From Nipponacmea schrenckii (Eukaryota; Mollusca; Gastropoda; Lottiidae): a stretch of DNA of 64,000 bases. The translations under genes and the position numbers were made by a program. Positions 1 through 12,500 of this stretch are shown in pieces; the stretch's first letter is position 1; every line of letters begins with the position of its first letter. The stretch spans positions 30,090,338-30,154,337 of the forward strand of contig CM060199.1 in NCBI GenBank assembly GCA_030562195.1. The letters run 5' to 3'. The notes beneath the pieces were generated by a model, which worked only from the letters and a program-made list of their open reading frames with translations, ran no database searches and was not told the origin of the DNA.

Positions 1-524
1 CCTGTTGTATACCTAGTATTCCATTTAGATATTTACATATTTGCATAACTGGCAACAGTCCTGCTGCAAACCATGATACCTTGAGAAATCCCCAACTCTG
101 ATCACTATAACACGTTAAAATATGATATGATATAGATAATAAACATAGATGACAAAATATGACAATAAACAATCACAAAATAAATAATATATTTACAATT
201 CGAAACATATCACAGAAATAGAAATTCTTTTCAGAAGCTCCTGGGGTACATGAAGGCATTATTAAACTATGGCTTTTTGTGGCATATATAAACTTTTAAT
301 TAAATGATCTTAACATACATAAAGGCATTTTCATGAAATGTTAAAAAAACTGAGACTAATTTTCACTTCAAAACAAATTTGTATAAAGTATATAATTTTG
401 ACAATAGGAGACTGTACTTTTTGGGAAAGAATAAGAAAATAAGGCATGGAATAACAATTTGGTAAAAGATTGTTTGTTATAAAAGTTGCAAAATGTAAAT
501 GCTGACAGGCTGGATTGATCTTCA
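1..524. other. 3' flank of the NME8-like gene
   Basis: AT-rich sequence downstream of the inferred stop codon of the NME8-like gene. It probably holds that gene's 3' UTR on the minus strand. A minus-strand ATTAAA (plus TTTAAT near 294) could be the polyadenylation signal, but this is weak. The short minus-strand ORF here continues past the stop in another frame and looks like noise. Nothing else is recognised. Confidence 0.3.
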
Positions 525-3500
525 TTAGGCTTCTGTAATTGAAAACAAAATAAATATGTACAATCTTCTAAGCTGACAATATATCTTTAAAGAATGTTCA
601 AAATGAGGATTGTGAATTCTTATTTTACTGATCTGAACTACTCCAACAAATGGTATTCTAGTTAACCAAGCTGTAAGTGGGTAAATGTCAAAGAGGACCT
701 TAAAGCCAACATTTCTCAGTATTCTAGTTAACCAAGATGTAAGTGGGTAAATGCCAAAGAGGACCTTACAGTCAACATTTCTCAGTATTCTAGTTAACCA
801 AGCTGTAAATGGGTAAATGTCAAAGAGGACCCTAAAGCCAACATTTCTCAGTATTCTAGTTAACCAAGATGTAAATGGGTAAACATCCTTGGACCTTAGA
901 GTCAACATTAGGCCTACTTAGTATTCTAGTTAAGCAAGATTTAAATGGGTAAACATCATTGAACCTTAAAGCCAACATTTCTCAGTATTCTAGTTAACCA
1001 AGATGTAAATGGGTAAACATCCTTGGACCTTAGAGTCAACATTACTCAGTATTCTAGTTAACCAAGATATAAATGGGTAAACATCATTGAACCTTAAAGT
1101 CAACCTTCCTAAATATTCTAGTTAACCAAGGTGTAAATGGGTAAACAACCTTAGACCTTAGAGTCAACATTACTCAATATTCTAGTTAACCAAGATGTAA
1201 ATGGGTAAACATCCTTGGACCTTAGAGTCAACATTATCGTCATTACTTAGTATTCTAGTTAACCGAGATGTAAATGGGTAAACATCATTGAACCTTAAAG
1301 TCAACATTCCTCATTATTCTAGTTAACCAAGATTTAAATGGATAAACATCATTGAACCTTAGAGTCAACATGCCTCAGTATTTTAGTAGACCAAGATGTA
1401 AATCTGAACATGTCAAAGAGAACCTTAAAGAGGCCCAGGCTTTATTTGTTTCGGACAATCATCCGACAGCCTCAAACTTCTTTTGGTTAGCTAATCAGAA
1501 ATAGTCTACAGAGCTTACCTTTGAAATTTGAGCCTTCAAATCCATGTGTTTCCATAATTATCCGTGTTTAAAAATCATAATGTATTAAGAAATTACGAAC
1601 GTCCCGCCATATTGGAAAACGGTTCGTCTTGATAATCAAAGAGTTATCCTTCCCGTCGTGCAATAGCGGTGATCTATATAAATTGACTATTCAATTGTAG
1701 ACCTTGTCAACAGGACACACTATTTTCAGACTGACTGGAGACCAGCCACGTACAGCACGGAAAAAAAATGAAAAGTGAAATTTTTTGTTTGAGGTAAATT
1801 TCAAGGTATTTTGCGATTTTCTTAGAGCTTGAGTATTTCTGAGGACTGTTTAAATGTAACAAAGGCCCAAAACGACCCCTAAAAATCAAGCCTGGGCCGC
1901 TTTAAGGTCAACATGCCTCAGTATTCTAGTTAACCAAGATTTAAATGGGAAAAATCATTGAACCTTAGAGTCAACATGCCTTATTCTAGTTAACCAAGAT
2001 TTAAATGGGTAAACATCATTGATCCTTAGAGTCAACATGCCTCAGTATTCTAGTTAACCAAGATTTAAATGGATAAACATCATTGAACCTTGGAGTCAAC
2101 ATGCCTCAGTATTCTAGTTAACCAAGATGTACATGGGTAAACATCATTGAACCTTAGAGTCAACATTACTCAGTATTCTAGTTAACCAAGATTTAAATGG
2201 ATAAACATCATTGAACCTTAGAGTCAACATGCCTCAGTATTCTAGTTAACCAAGATTTAAATGGGTAAACATCATTGAACCTTAGAGTCAACATGCCTCA
2301 GTATTCTAGTTAACCAAGATTTAAATGGGTAAACATCATTGAACCTTAGAGTCAACATTACTCAGTATTCTAATTAGCCAAGATGTAAATGGGTAAACAT
2401 CATTGAACCTTAGAGACAACATGCCTCAGTATTCTAGTTAACCAAGATGTACATGGGTAAACATTGAACCTTAGAGTCAACATGCCTCAGTATTTTAGTA
2501 GACCAAGATGTAAATCTGAACATGTCAAAGAGAACCTTAAAGTCAACATGCCTCAGTATTCTAGTTAACCAAGATTTAAATGGGTAAACATCATTGAACC
2601 TTAGAGTCAACATGCCTCAGTATTCTAGTTAACCAAGATTTAAATGGGTAAACATCATTGAACCTTAGAGTCAACATGCCTCAGTATTCTAGTTAACCAA
2701 GATTTAAATGGGTAAACATCATTGAACCTTAGAGTCAACATGCCTCAGTATTCTAGTTAACCAAGATGTACATGGGTAAACATTGAACCTTAGAGTCAAC
2801 ATGCCTCAGTATTTTAGTAGACCAAGATGTAAATCTGAACATGTCAAAGAGAACCTTAAAGTCAACATGCCTCAGTATTCTAGTTAACCAAGATTTAAAT
2901 GGGTAAACATCATTGAACCTTAGAGTCAACATGCCTCAGTATTCTAGTTAACCAAGATTTAAATGGGTAAACATCATTGAACCTTAGAGTCAACATGCCT
3001 CAGTATTCTAGTTAACCAAGATTTAAATGGGTAAACATCATTGAACCTTAGAGTCAACATGCCTCAGTATTCTAGTTAACCAAGATGTACATGGGTAAAC
3101 ATCATTGGACCTTAGAGGCAACATTACTCAGTATTCTAATTAGCCAAGATGTATATGGGTCAACATTGAACCTTAGAGTCAACATGCCTCAGTATTTTAG
3201 CAAACCAAGATGTAAATCTGAACATGTCAAAGAGAACCTTAAAGTCAACATTCCTCAGTATTCTAGTTAACCAAGATTTAAATGGGTAAACATCATTGAG
3301 CCTTAGAGTCAACATGCCTCAATATTCTAGTTAACCAAGATTTAAAAAGATCCTGAGAGATTAGAATTTCAGAAACAAGTTCTTATTCTGCACCCAATCA
3401 GATATTAGAAATGAACAGATATTTTTGCAAACAAAATATCAAAAAAATAAACAGCTCAAAATATAGATTCTATTTTTTTCTCACCACTTTCATTTTTGGT

Positions 3501-6500
3501 TGTGTCTTTTTTATCGTCATCAACTTCAGGTTTAACTTCAATAGCACCTTCATCTTTATTACTTTCTGGAGTTTTTGGTTTTTCTGTTAATCAAAATAAA
3601 GATACATATACATATTACATTTTTGAAAATTATGATATATTTTAGAACTATGAAATACTGTTTAACCTGTTGTTTTTTTTATCAAACTTGGTTATGAACA
3701 TGGGAACAGTGCTGTTATGATAAAAATCTATATACCTGCTGATTCATCTTCTACATTTTTTTCTGTTGTATCTTCTTCTATAAAATAAAAAATTTAACCG
3801 AAAAATCAATGGAATATTTAAACTTTCGAAGTTAATTTACATGTCAATTTATTTTTGAACAACTTTCTGTGCCCTCTTTACCAAGTCTATTATTTTTGAA
3901 ACCAAAGATCACCTTTTGTTTCAGTTTGTTCTGGTTTAGTTTCTCCAGTTTCATTGGCTGGACTCTCGCTGTCAGCTGGTTTTGACTCTTCAGCTTTAGG
4001 CTGCTCTGATTGATCAGTCTGAGTTTCAGGTGTAGTTTGTGATTGATCAGCTGTGCAAATAAAAATGAAGTGCAAGATTAGAAATTCAATTGTGATTATC
4101 AAAATAAAATGTGATTATCAAAAAAGAAAAATGTGACTATCAACAATGTGCAGTTTCAAAGTAAAAGGCATGATTAGAAAAACAAAATGTGCATGACTGT
4201 TAAAATAAACTTAATAATTTTCAAGATTTACAAATTTGAATTTTCATGTATAACCACTGTATATTGGTTACAGGCTCATGCAAAACACAAAGATTGGTGA
4301 AGAACATAGGCTTCTTTCAACCTTCAATGTTTAAAAGGAATTCAAAAGAGGTCCTTAAGCTTTTGTATGTGTATCAAGGATTGTTGTAGCATATTTTTTT
4401 ACCATCTGATATCCAGATATTTGAAGAAAAACTGACTAGAAAATATACCAAATTAAAAAACCAGTTGGCTTTAATTGTACATGTAAGATTTTTTTTATAG
4501 ACACATGATTAAGGGATGTCCAGAGGACACCCTAAAGGTGCAATTAGCACCTTTATTTCCTAAATAAACTTTGATATTCTTTGAATTCCTTCTAGATATA
4601 TAAATAGAGATGATTAGTGGATAACATCATATAATATTGAACACACCACCTTAACCATGTTAATACTTGTGCAAAAACTAAACAAAACAAATAAACATGC
4701 TGTGCTAAACTAAACAGTGCAGTTAAAATATATTGCAGCAGTCAGAAATTATAATTTTAATTAATTATAACTCAAACTCAATTTTCAACAAAAAAATATG
4801 ATCTGCTATGCTATATATTGTAAATTAGGCTTATGCATGCTAATGATGCTAGGATAAAAATCAACAGTGTTGTCATACATGATTCAAAATGATTTGGGAT
4901 AAAAAAACAAAATTTGTTAAAAACTAGAGTCAATACTCCAATTTTTTGGAGAAACCGTATGGTGATGGAATTTATGAATTAACTCAACCTTCCCTACTCA
5001 TAAAACCAATCACTAATTTGATTTTATTACTTTAATCTATTTTATTGATTGGATTTAAATGAATTAAGAAAATATTATACTTGTAAGGTCTAACAAGTCA
5101 TAGAATAGAAAAATTTCCATAACAAAAGCAATGAGAACTAAATGGGCCCATAAATAAGTTCTATAGACCTGATGCAAAATTTTTGCACATTATGCAATAG
5201 CTGACTGCTGAATAACCAAAAATTTCATGTTAGATATTCATTTTTGATTCCAGCCCATTTCAAGATATATGGTCACAACAGATATATTCTATCATTTTCA
5301 GTTTGAGCTAGCGAGCTTCCCCCCCCCCCCCTAAAAAAAAAATCCCAAAAACCAAAAAAAAAATCAATACAAAAACAAAGCATGGAAATTGATAAATCGA
5401 TGGCCACGCAATAAGCAAAATCTAATGAAGCTGGAAGCCAGATCACACATTATTTTAAAATTTTAACCTTCTGCATCTTGGGTTTTATTATCTGTTTGTT
5501 CAGGAGTCGAAGGTTTATCACCTTGTGCAGGAGTTGAAGGTTTATCACCTTGTGGAGGAGTTAAAGGTTTATCACCTTGTGCAGGAGTTGAAGGCTTATC
5601 ACCTTGTGCAGGAGTTGAAGGCTTATCACCTTGTGTAGGAGTTGAAGGCTTATCACCTTCTTCTGGACTTCCAGAATTGGTTTCTGGGGATTCAGTTTTA
5701 TCATTTTGACCAGCAACTTCTAATTAAATATCAAAATCTTTATTACTAGATCAAATAACTTGTTAGAGCCCCAAAATGTCATTTCCCAGATTTATTTTTT
5801 TTATTTCAAGATGTCCCTTATGAATTCTAAACAGAATACAAACATGTTTGATTGCTATAATAATATTGAGGCCTACCTTCATTGTTATCTTTTTTAGTTG
5901 TATCTTGTTCTGTTGATGATGTTTCACCTTCTGAAAAATATTTTCAACCATTTTAAGAGAGCATTAGGGGCACTATTAGAATGCACCATATATTATAAAA
6001 AATAAAAATAAATAAAAAATTGTGTTTATTAATATAGTGACATGTTGTAAAAGAATTAACAATCCATATACATAAATACAATGCGACTACTTACAACCAC
6101 CCGGCCTCCTGGGCCTATTAGTCACTATCATTTAAATTGCCTATTTTTCATTAATGAAAGTTTTCGTCATAATTTTAATGTGGACATATTTAGAATTATT
6201 CAGTATTCAATTATTATATGGACATAGTTAGAATTATTCAGTATTCAATTATTATATGAACATAGTTAGAATTATTCAATATTGAATTATAATATGGACA
6301 TAGTTAGAATTATTCAGTATTAAATTTTTATGTGGACATATTTAGAATTATTCAGTATTCAATTATTATATGAATATAGTTAGAATTATTCAGTATTCAA
6401 TTATTATATGAATATAGTTAGAATTATTCAGTATTCAATTATTATATGAATATAGTTAGAATTATTCAGTATTCAATTATTATATGAATATAGTTAGAAT

Positions 6501-9500
6501 TATTCAGTATTCAATTATTGTATGAATATAGTTAGAATTATTCAGTATTCAATTATTATATGAATATAGTTAGAATTATTCAGTATTCAATTATCATATG
6601 AATATAGTTAGAATTATTCAGTATTCAATTATTATATAAACATAGTTAGAATTATTCAGTATTCAATTATTATATGAATATAGTTAGAATTATTCAGTAT
6701 TCAATTATTATATGAATATAGTTAGAATTATTCAGTATTCAATTATAATATGGACATAGTTAGAATTATTCAGTATTCAATTATTATATAAATATAGTTA
6801 GAATTATTCAGTATTCAATTATTATATAAATATAGTTAGAACTAGAATTGCTTACAATTATGAACGTATTTCGAGAGCCTTAAAATATTATGTAGGCTAA
6901 ATTTGCAATTACCTACATCTAGACAATATATTGAATATCATTTGACCTAGTTTTCAAAGTCATAAAATAATAATGATGGCGAAAATATGAAAATTATCAA
7001 TTTTTGCTGTATTTAAGTACACTTATCTCCATGAATTTTTTAAGTAAGCCAAATTAAAAAATATCTACTCGTAGACAATATATTGAATATTATTTGACCT
7101 AATTTTCAAGGTCATAGATTAAGTGGGTCACACCTTCCGTACCCGTTAAAGTGACCTAATTTTGAAAAAATCGAAATTTAAATAATTCGAAAGAAAATAC
7201 GAAATTTGAAAATCGGTCTCCAAGAAAAGGTAGATAATGATCCATTGTATCTATGTGCTAAATTTCATCAAAATCGGTCTATCAGTAGTGTCTGAATTTC
7301 GGATTTAAGAATTGTAACGAAAATTCAAAATGGCGGCCGATATGGCAGCTTGACCTAATTATTTAGGTCAAATCAATTACTATTGACAAGTTATTTATAA
7401 AACAGTTTTCACTTTTCACCTTCAGTTATAGACCGGAAGTTATGTAATTACGTCATTTGAGGATAAACCGGAAGTGGAATTTTTATTTTCACATTTTTTC
7501 AAAAATTATAAACATATCGCCTATCAACTGGTGAAGTTTCAAAATTTTACCATTTATATTAAAGGAGAAATCACGGTCTGAAATTTTTGCCGATGACCCT
7601 TGAATATTGAATTGCAAATCGGGGTAAAATATTTAACCTAATTGCATAAAACCTATAATTGTTAGTTGACAAATACATTGAAGTTTTCAAATCTGAAAAT
7701 CCGGTCAAAATCGAACTGAAAATAAACTTGCTAAAGCAAAAAAACCTGAACTTCCGGTTCTCACTTCCTGTCAGAGATAGAACTTCCGGTTTTGTTTTAT
7801 TTGATAATAGAAATCATTCTAAGATCAACTGTAGATTTAGAATTTCTGCACCTTTTACCAGTTTGTCTGCAAACTCATCCAAGAATTACAAAAAAAAAAA
7901 AAAAAAATAAAATAAAATAATCCGAACGATTACAATACGTTTTCGCCAAAGTCGAAATACGTAATTATTCAGTATTCAATTATTATATAAATATAGTTAG
8001 AATTTTTTAGTATTCAATTATTATATGAATATAGTTAGAATTATTCAGTATTCAATTATTGTATGAATATACAGTGTAGTTAGAATTATTCAGTATTCAA
8101 TTATTATATAAATATAGTTAGAATTATTCAGTATTCAATTATTATTATATTTTACGTTTTAATTCAAATGCACTGGTTATAAAGCAAGCACATTGTCTTG
8201 GGAATGAGAGCAATGTCGCTAATTTTGTCATTCAACTTACTAAGAAGGTTTTTACGCTGGGCTGAATATAGAGAGCAATTTAACAGGAAATAGGATTTCT
8301 AAACCACATAATATAAATAGGTTTTGTAACTGTACCTACCTGCTGGTTTTTGTTCTGTACTTGTTTCATCTGGTTTAGACTCTTGTGTTTCTGAAACACA
8401 ATCAAGAATATTATTGTATATGATCTATAGGATTATTGGACAATTTTTGACAAGCAATACAATGCAGTTTGCAAAACAGAATGTTGACCATAAACAATTT
8501 CAATCATACCTTCAGGCTTTTTCTCTTCCTCTTCTATAAAAGAAAGACATTAAAGTTTAGTTAGTATATAGGTCTCCAGAAGCCAAAGGTTGTCAACAAT
8601 TCATGATACATATAAAATTATTTTACATAAAAAAATAACAGACATGAACTAGATTGAACAAAATCAAATTCATTGAGACAGTTTTCCAGATGTTGAAAAA
8701 ATTACTTCGCTGTTGAAAAGACGCTACTGTCATAAAATTTGTCCATTGCTTATGATTTATAAGGTAGAGTTAGCAAAGTTATGAACAGCAGGATAACAGT
8801 TACAAGATATACAACATTAGTTAGGACCTACCTGGTTTAAACTCTGGGGCTGTTTCTTGTGCTTGTGGAGTGGGTGACTTTCTTTCTGCTGTAACATCAA
8901 ATTTAACAAATACTTATTGAAGCATAAAATCCATTTTTGATTTTTGAGAAATATTCATGTTAAATGTGAACCTGCTTAGCACAATAATAGAATGTGACCT
9001 CATTGAATTTGATCTGAATTTTTAAGATTCCATCTAGTTGTTCTACCATAAGCAAAATTTAAATTAGTCAAGCACTTAAACATGAGTGCCCTTATTTTCA
9101 TATATATATAGCGTTTCGAATAATTTTGTGGAATTACGGTACCCCACATACAGTAAGAAAACATCGAATGTTTATTGGAACCACTGATAAATCAATTAAC
9201 AAGCTTGATTTTACCCTAAACAATGCGAGAATGTACATTTAAGTAGAAGAGATTTACTTTATTTATCAAATTATATAGCTCACCTTGTTGTTCTTGTTCT
9301 TGTGCTGGTTCTAATTCTACAAAATCAAAAAACTTTATAATTTCATCGGCCTATTAAACTAATGTAGACAGCCCATGCCATGCAGTGTGCAATGAAAGAA
9401 GATTGAAAAAATCCATCTGGAGTTCTTATATTTTTTTGAATGATTTTTAAATCCCAAACTAACTAAGGTGCTTTGTAGATGGATCTATGCAAGAGGATCT

Positions 9501-12500
9501 AAGATTTTCTCAATCCTCTGACAAGGTTAAAGTGAACTGATATCTAACAAAAGGGAACTATCTATAGGATAGGAAACAGGACAGATATAAGGGACAGGTT
9601 AAAGGGAGGGTGAAGAGGTTACTTTTTACTGATTTATAGAGTATAGATTTGCACCGCTCCAATTTTCAGACATCTGTGTTTGTAGCATTTTTATGATATC
9701 CCAAGCGCAAAAACTGCTACTAATATTAAAGAACATTTGCAAAAGTATTTATCCCAGAGTCAGGAAATCCACATAAAATGACATATCTTTTATGTAAAAA
9801 TAGATAGGCCATTTAATCAGCCCTGTGTTGCTTTTGTAATCTGCTTCAATTTTGCATACAGACAGTTCAAAATATCATACATATTTGTTAATGATAGTAA
9901 CCCAAAATTGTTTTGACAACAAAAAAAAAGTTGATTAATTCAGGCTCCATATTCTCGAAATGATCTTAGCTCTTGCATGTCCTAATGTCTTGACTTCTAA
10001 CATTATAGGATATACTACAGCTAAGATGGTTTTGAGAATATGTATAAAGACTACATAAAAAATAGTTTTTTGAACCTAAATACTTTTCTCTTTTGGGTTG
10101 CTATCAAAAGCACATTTAATATAACTCACAAAAACCACTGGCTTGGGCCAACATGTGCACATTTCCTTCTGCCAAATATAATAATAATAATAATAGTGAT
10201 TCCATTCACTGTGATTAAAAGCAATATTTAAGGTGATAATGGTGAAATGTTTTTAAAAGAGGTTACCATAGCCGATACGAAGCAGGTTAAGAAAAAAGAA
10301 ATAAAACATTAGTAATATTTAAGGAAAGAAATGGGGTATCAATTAAAAATGAAAGAAATGTTCATTGAGTTACATTGATTAGAAAAGCCATTTATAACTT
10401 GAAAACCAATATCATCAAACACATGAAATATGAAAACTAATAATGAGAGAGTAGTCAAAATACACAGAGAAGTCAAAAAAACTGGAAGGAATCTACCTAT
10501 TGGACTCAAATCTGGTCCATGATAAGCTCTATATGATATACATGTACATTAAACTAAGTAATTATCAAAAAGAGATTTTCAAATAATATGGTATTTAAGG
10601 GGTTTGAAATTCACTGGATGGCTATTGAATCTGCCTAAATCTTCATTTTAAGCAAAACGAAAAATGTTAAAATGGCTTTTCTAAACTAGAATCTATAAGT
10701 TGTTAGTAATGTTTCTGATATAAGCAATGTATTACAAATATTAACAATTTAGAATCCACCTCCAACAACATATTTTGTATAATGCACAAATTCACCACAT
10801 AGTCAGGGTAAAGTAAAAAATACCTTTAACAGTACCATCAGAGTTAAACTGCAGGTGTCCAAAGACCTGTTCAATAGCTTTCTTAGCATGCTCTTCATTG
10901 GAACTACCATGTACAGCATTTTGTAAGACATCTTTACCATAAATTGCACGAAGGCTAAAATGTAAGTTTTAAATGTCAGAAATTGGTCTTATGGGTCTTT
11001 AGATGAAATGAATGTAGTTTTACGTCCAACTCTCCTGCACCTTATGGGCTAATGAAGATGGGCAATGCCATGCAGTTGCAAAGTGGGAAATTTTTCCAGG
11101 ACAGTGTCATTAGCCTACTCTTTTTGTGATTTCGAGGGATCTTTAATGTGCACAGCCTGTAGCACACAAGGCCTTGCTTTTTGTCTCATCTGAAAGACTA
11201 GACATTTTTTCCATGTCAGTCCTCCAGATCTGCATCACTGACAAGGGGAAACCGGGCTAAAAATCCAGAAGTTAATCTTGACCTTCGCAGGGATTGGACT
11301 CTCAGGTTAGCAAGCAATCCTCTCACTGAGCTAACATTGCTCCCCTTATTGGTCTAAATTTATCGTAACAATGGTCAATGATACATAATACAGATATGCA
11401 ATACCAAGATATTAGGAAAGGTCCTTTTTCAGAAAACTAAGAACGATATCTATGATGTTTTTTTTTTAACAAATAATGGCTTACGATTCAGGAAGTTCTG
11501 CTTTGGCTTTTTCAGGATCAGTAGGTCCAATAGCTTGTCTCCAACCTTCAACTGCATCTTCTTTAGATAATACCATAAACATTGTTGGACCACTGAAAAT
11601 AATTGGATTACACATTTTGTTATGTCAGGAATGAACTTATAAGGCATTTTCTTTGGTTGGTTGGTACATGACACGTTGCTTCTGGTCTTATCTAATGATT
11701 TTTTCCTATATAACAGTAGCTGTTGTCATACCCAAAGCAAACCCCCTATTAACTTTCAAAACACCTTGCTCTTGATTTGTTCATGGTTTGAATGAGTTCT
11801 TGGTTAATGGTATGGTTTTGCTTCATTTAAATTCATAAAACATACTGATTGGGTTAAGCAACACAGGCAATTTCAAGTAAAGACATCACTAGCAACAGAG
11901 GTGATATTGAAGTAGAGGCAAACATAGAGGTTCAAGTGTTAGGCAGACTAAGGTAGGTACAAATATTGTATAATGAAGAACAGATAACAGCATAAGCCTT
12001 TTTTTATTATGGGATAGTACACACTTCTTTAATACATGGGTATATGTGAAATTTCATCTGATGAAACATGTGTAACTTGTGTTGAAACGTTCTGTACTTT
12101 GTTATTAATGAAATGTGTTTTATCCCATAATAATCTTGTGTTATATATGTGCTCCTTGGTTCAAAATATCTTTCAAATCTCATAGCATAAGCCTACTTCA
12201 TTAGGATTTCGTCAATATGTCACAACAGTCTCTTGAGCTCAATACAGTTGCAAAAATCACTTCTTTACCTGCACATATGATTGACTAAATCATTGAAATA
12301 ATCTTTATCTCTATGTTCAGAATAGAACTCTTCTGCTATATCTCGAGTTATAACAGTCTCTTTCTGGGCAGCTATTCTAAAGCCTGCTTGGTGGATATTT
12401 TCAATAATAGCATCTAAAAAGAGTGAAGCATCAAAAATATTAAATGGATAAAAATCTCTAGTTATTTTGTTTACTGTTCTGAAGGTTAAATCACTCATAG

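Noticed and set aside
525..908. 127-codon minus-strand ORF with repeats of LTRILRNVG
   Set aside because: It is the 64-bp minisatellite read in one frame, not a gene.
658..3345. Regularly spaced repeats resembling a CRISPR array
   Set aside because: The units are contiguous tandem repeats without unique spacers, in a eukaryotic intron.
7659..7910. 83-codon ORF repeated almost unchanged at 15878-16132
   Set aside because: Both lie inside the two copies of the 1.1-kb element. Identity follows from recent duplication, the ORF ends in a poly-Lys encoded by the poly-A tract, and no family is recognisable.
11270..11345. Functional tRNA gene
   Set aside because: A- and B-box-like motifs are present, but the cloverleaf is not intact and the sequence continues into a repeated body, so it is a SINE head.
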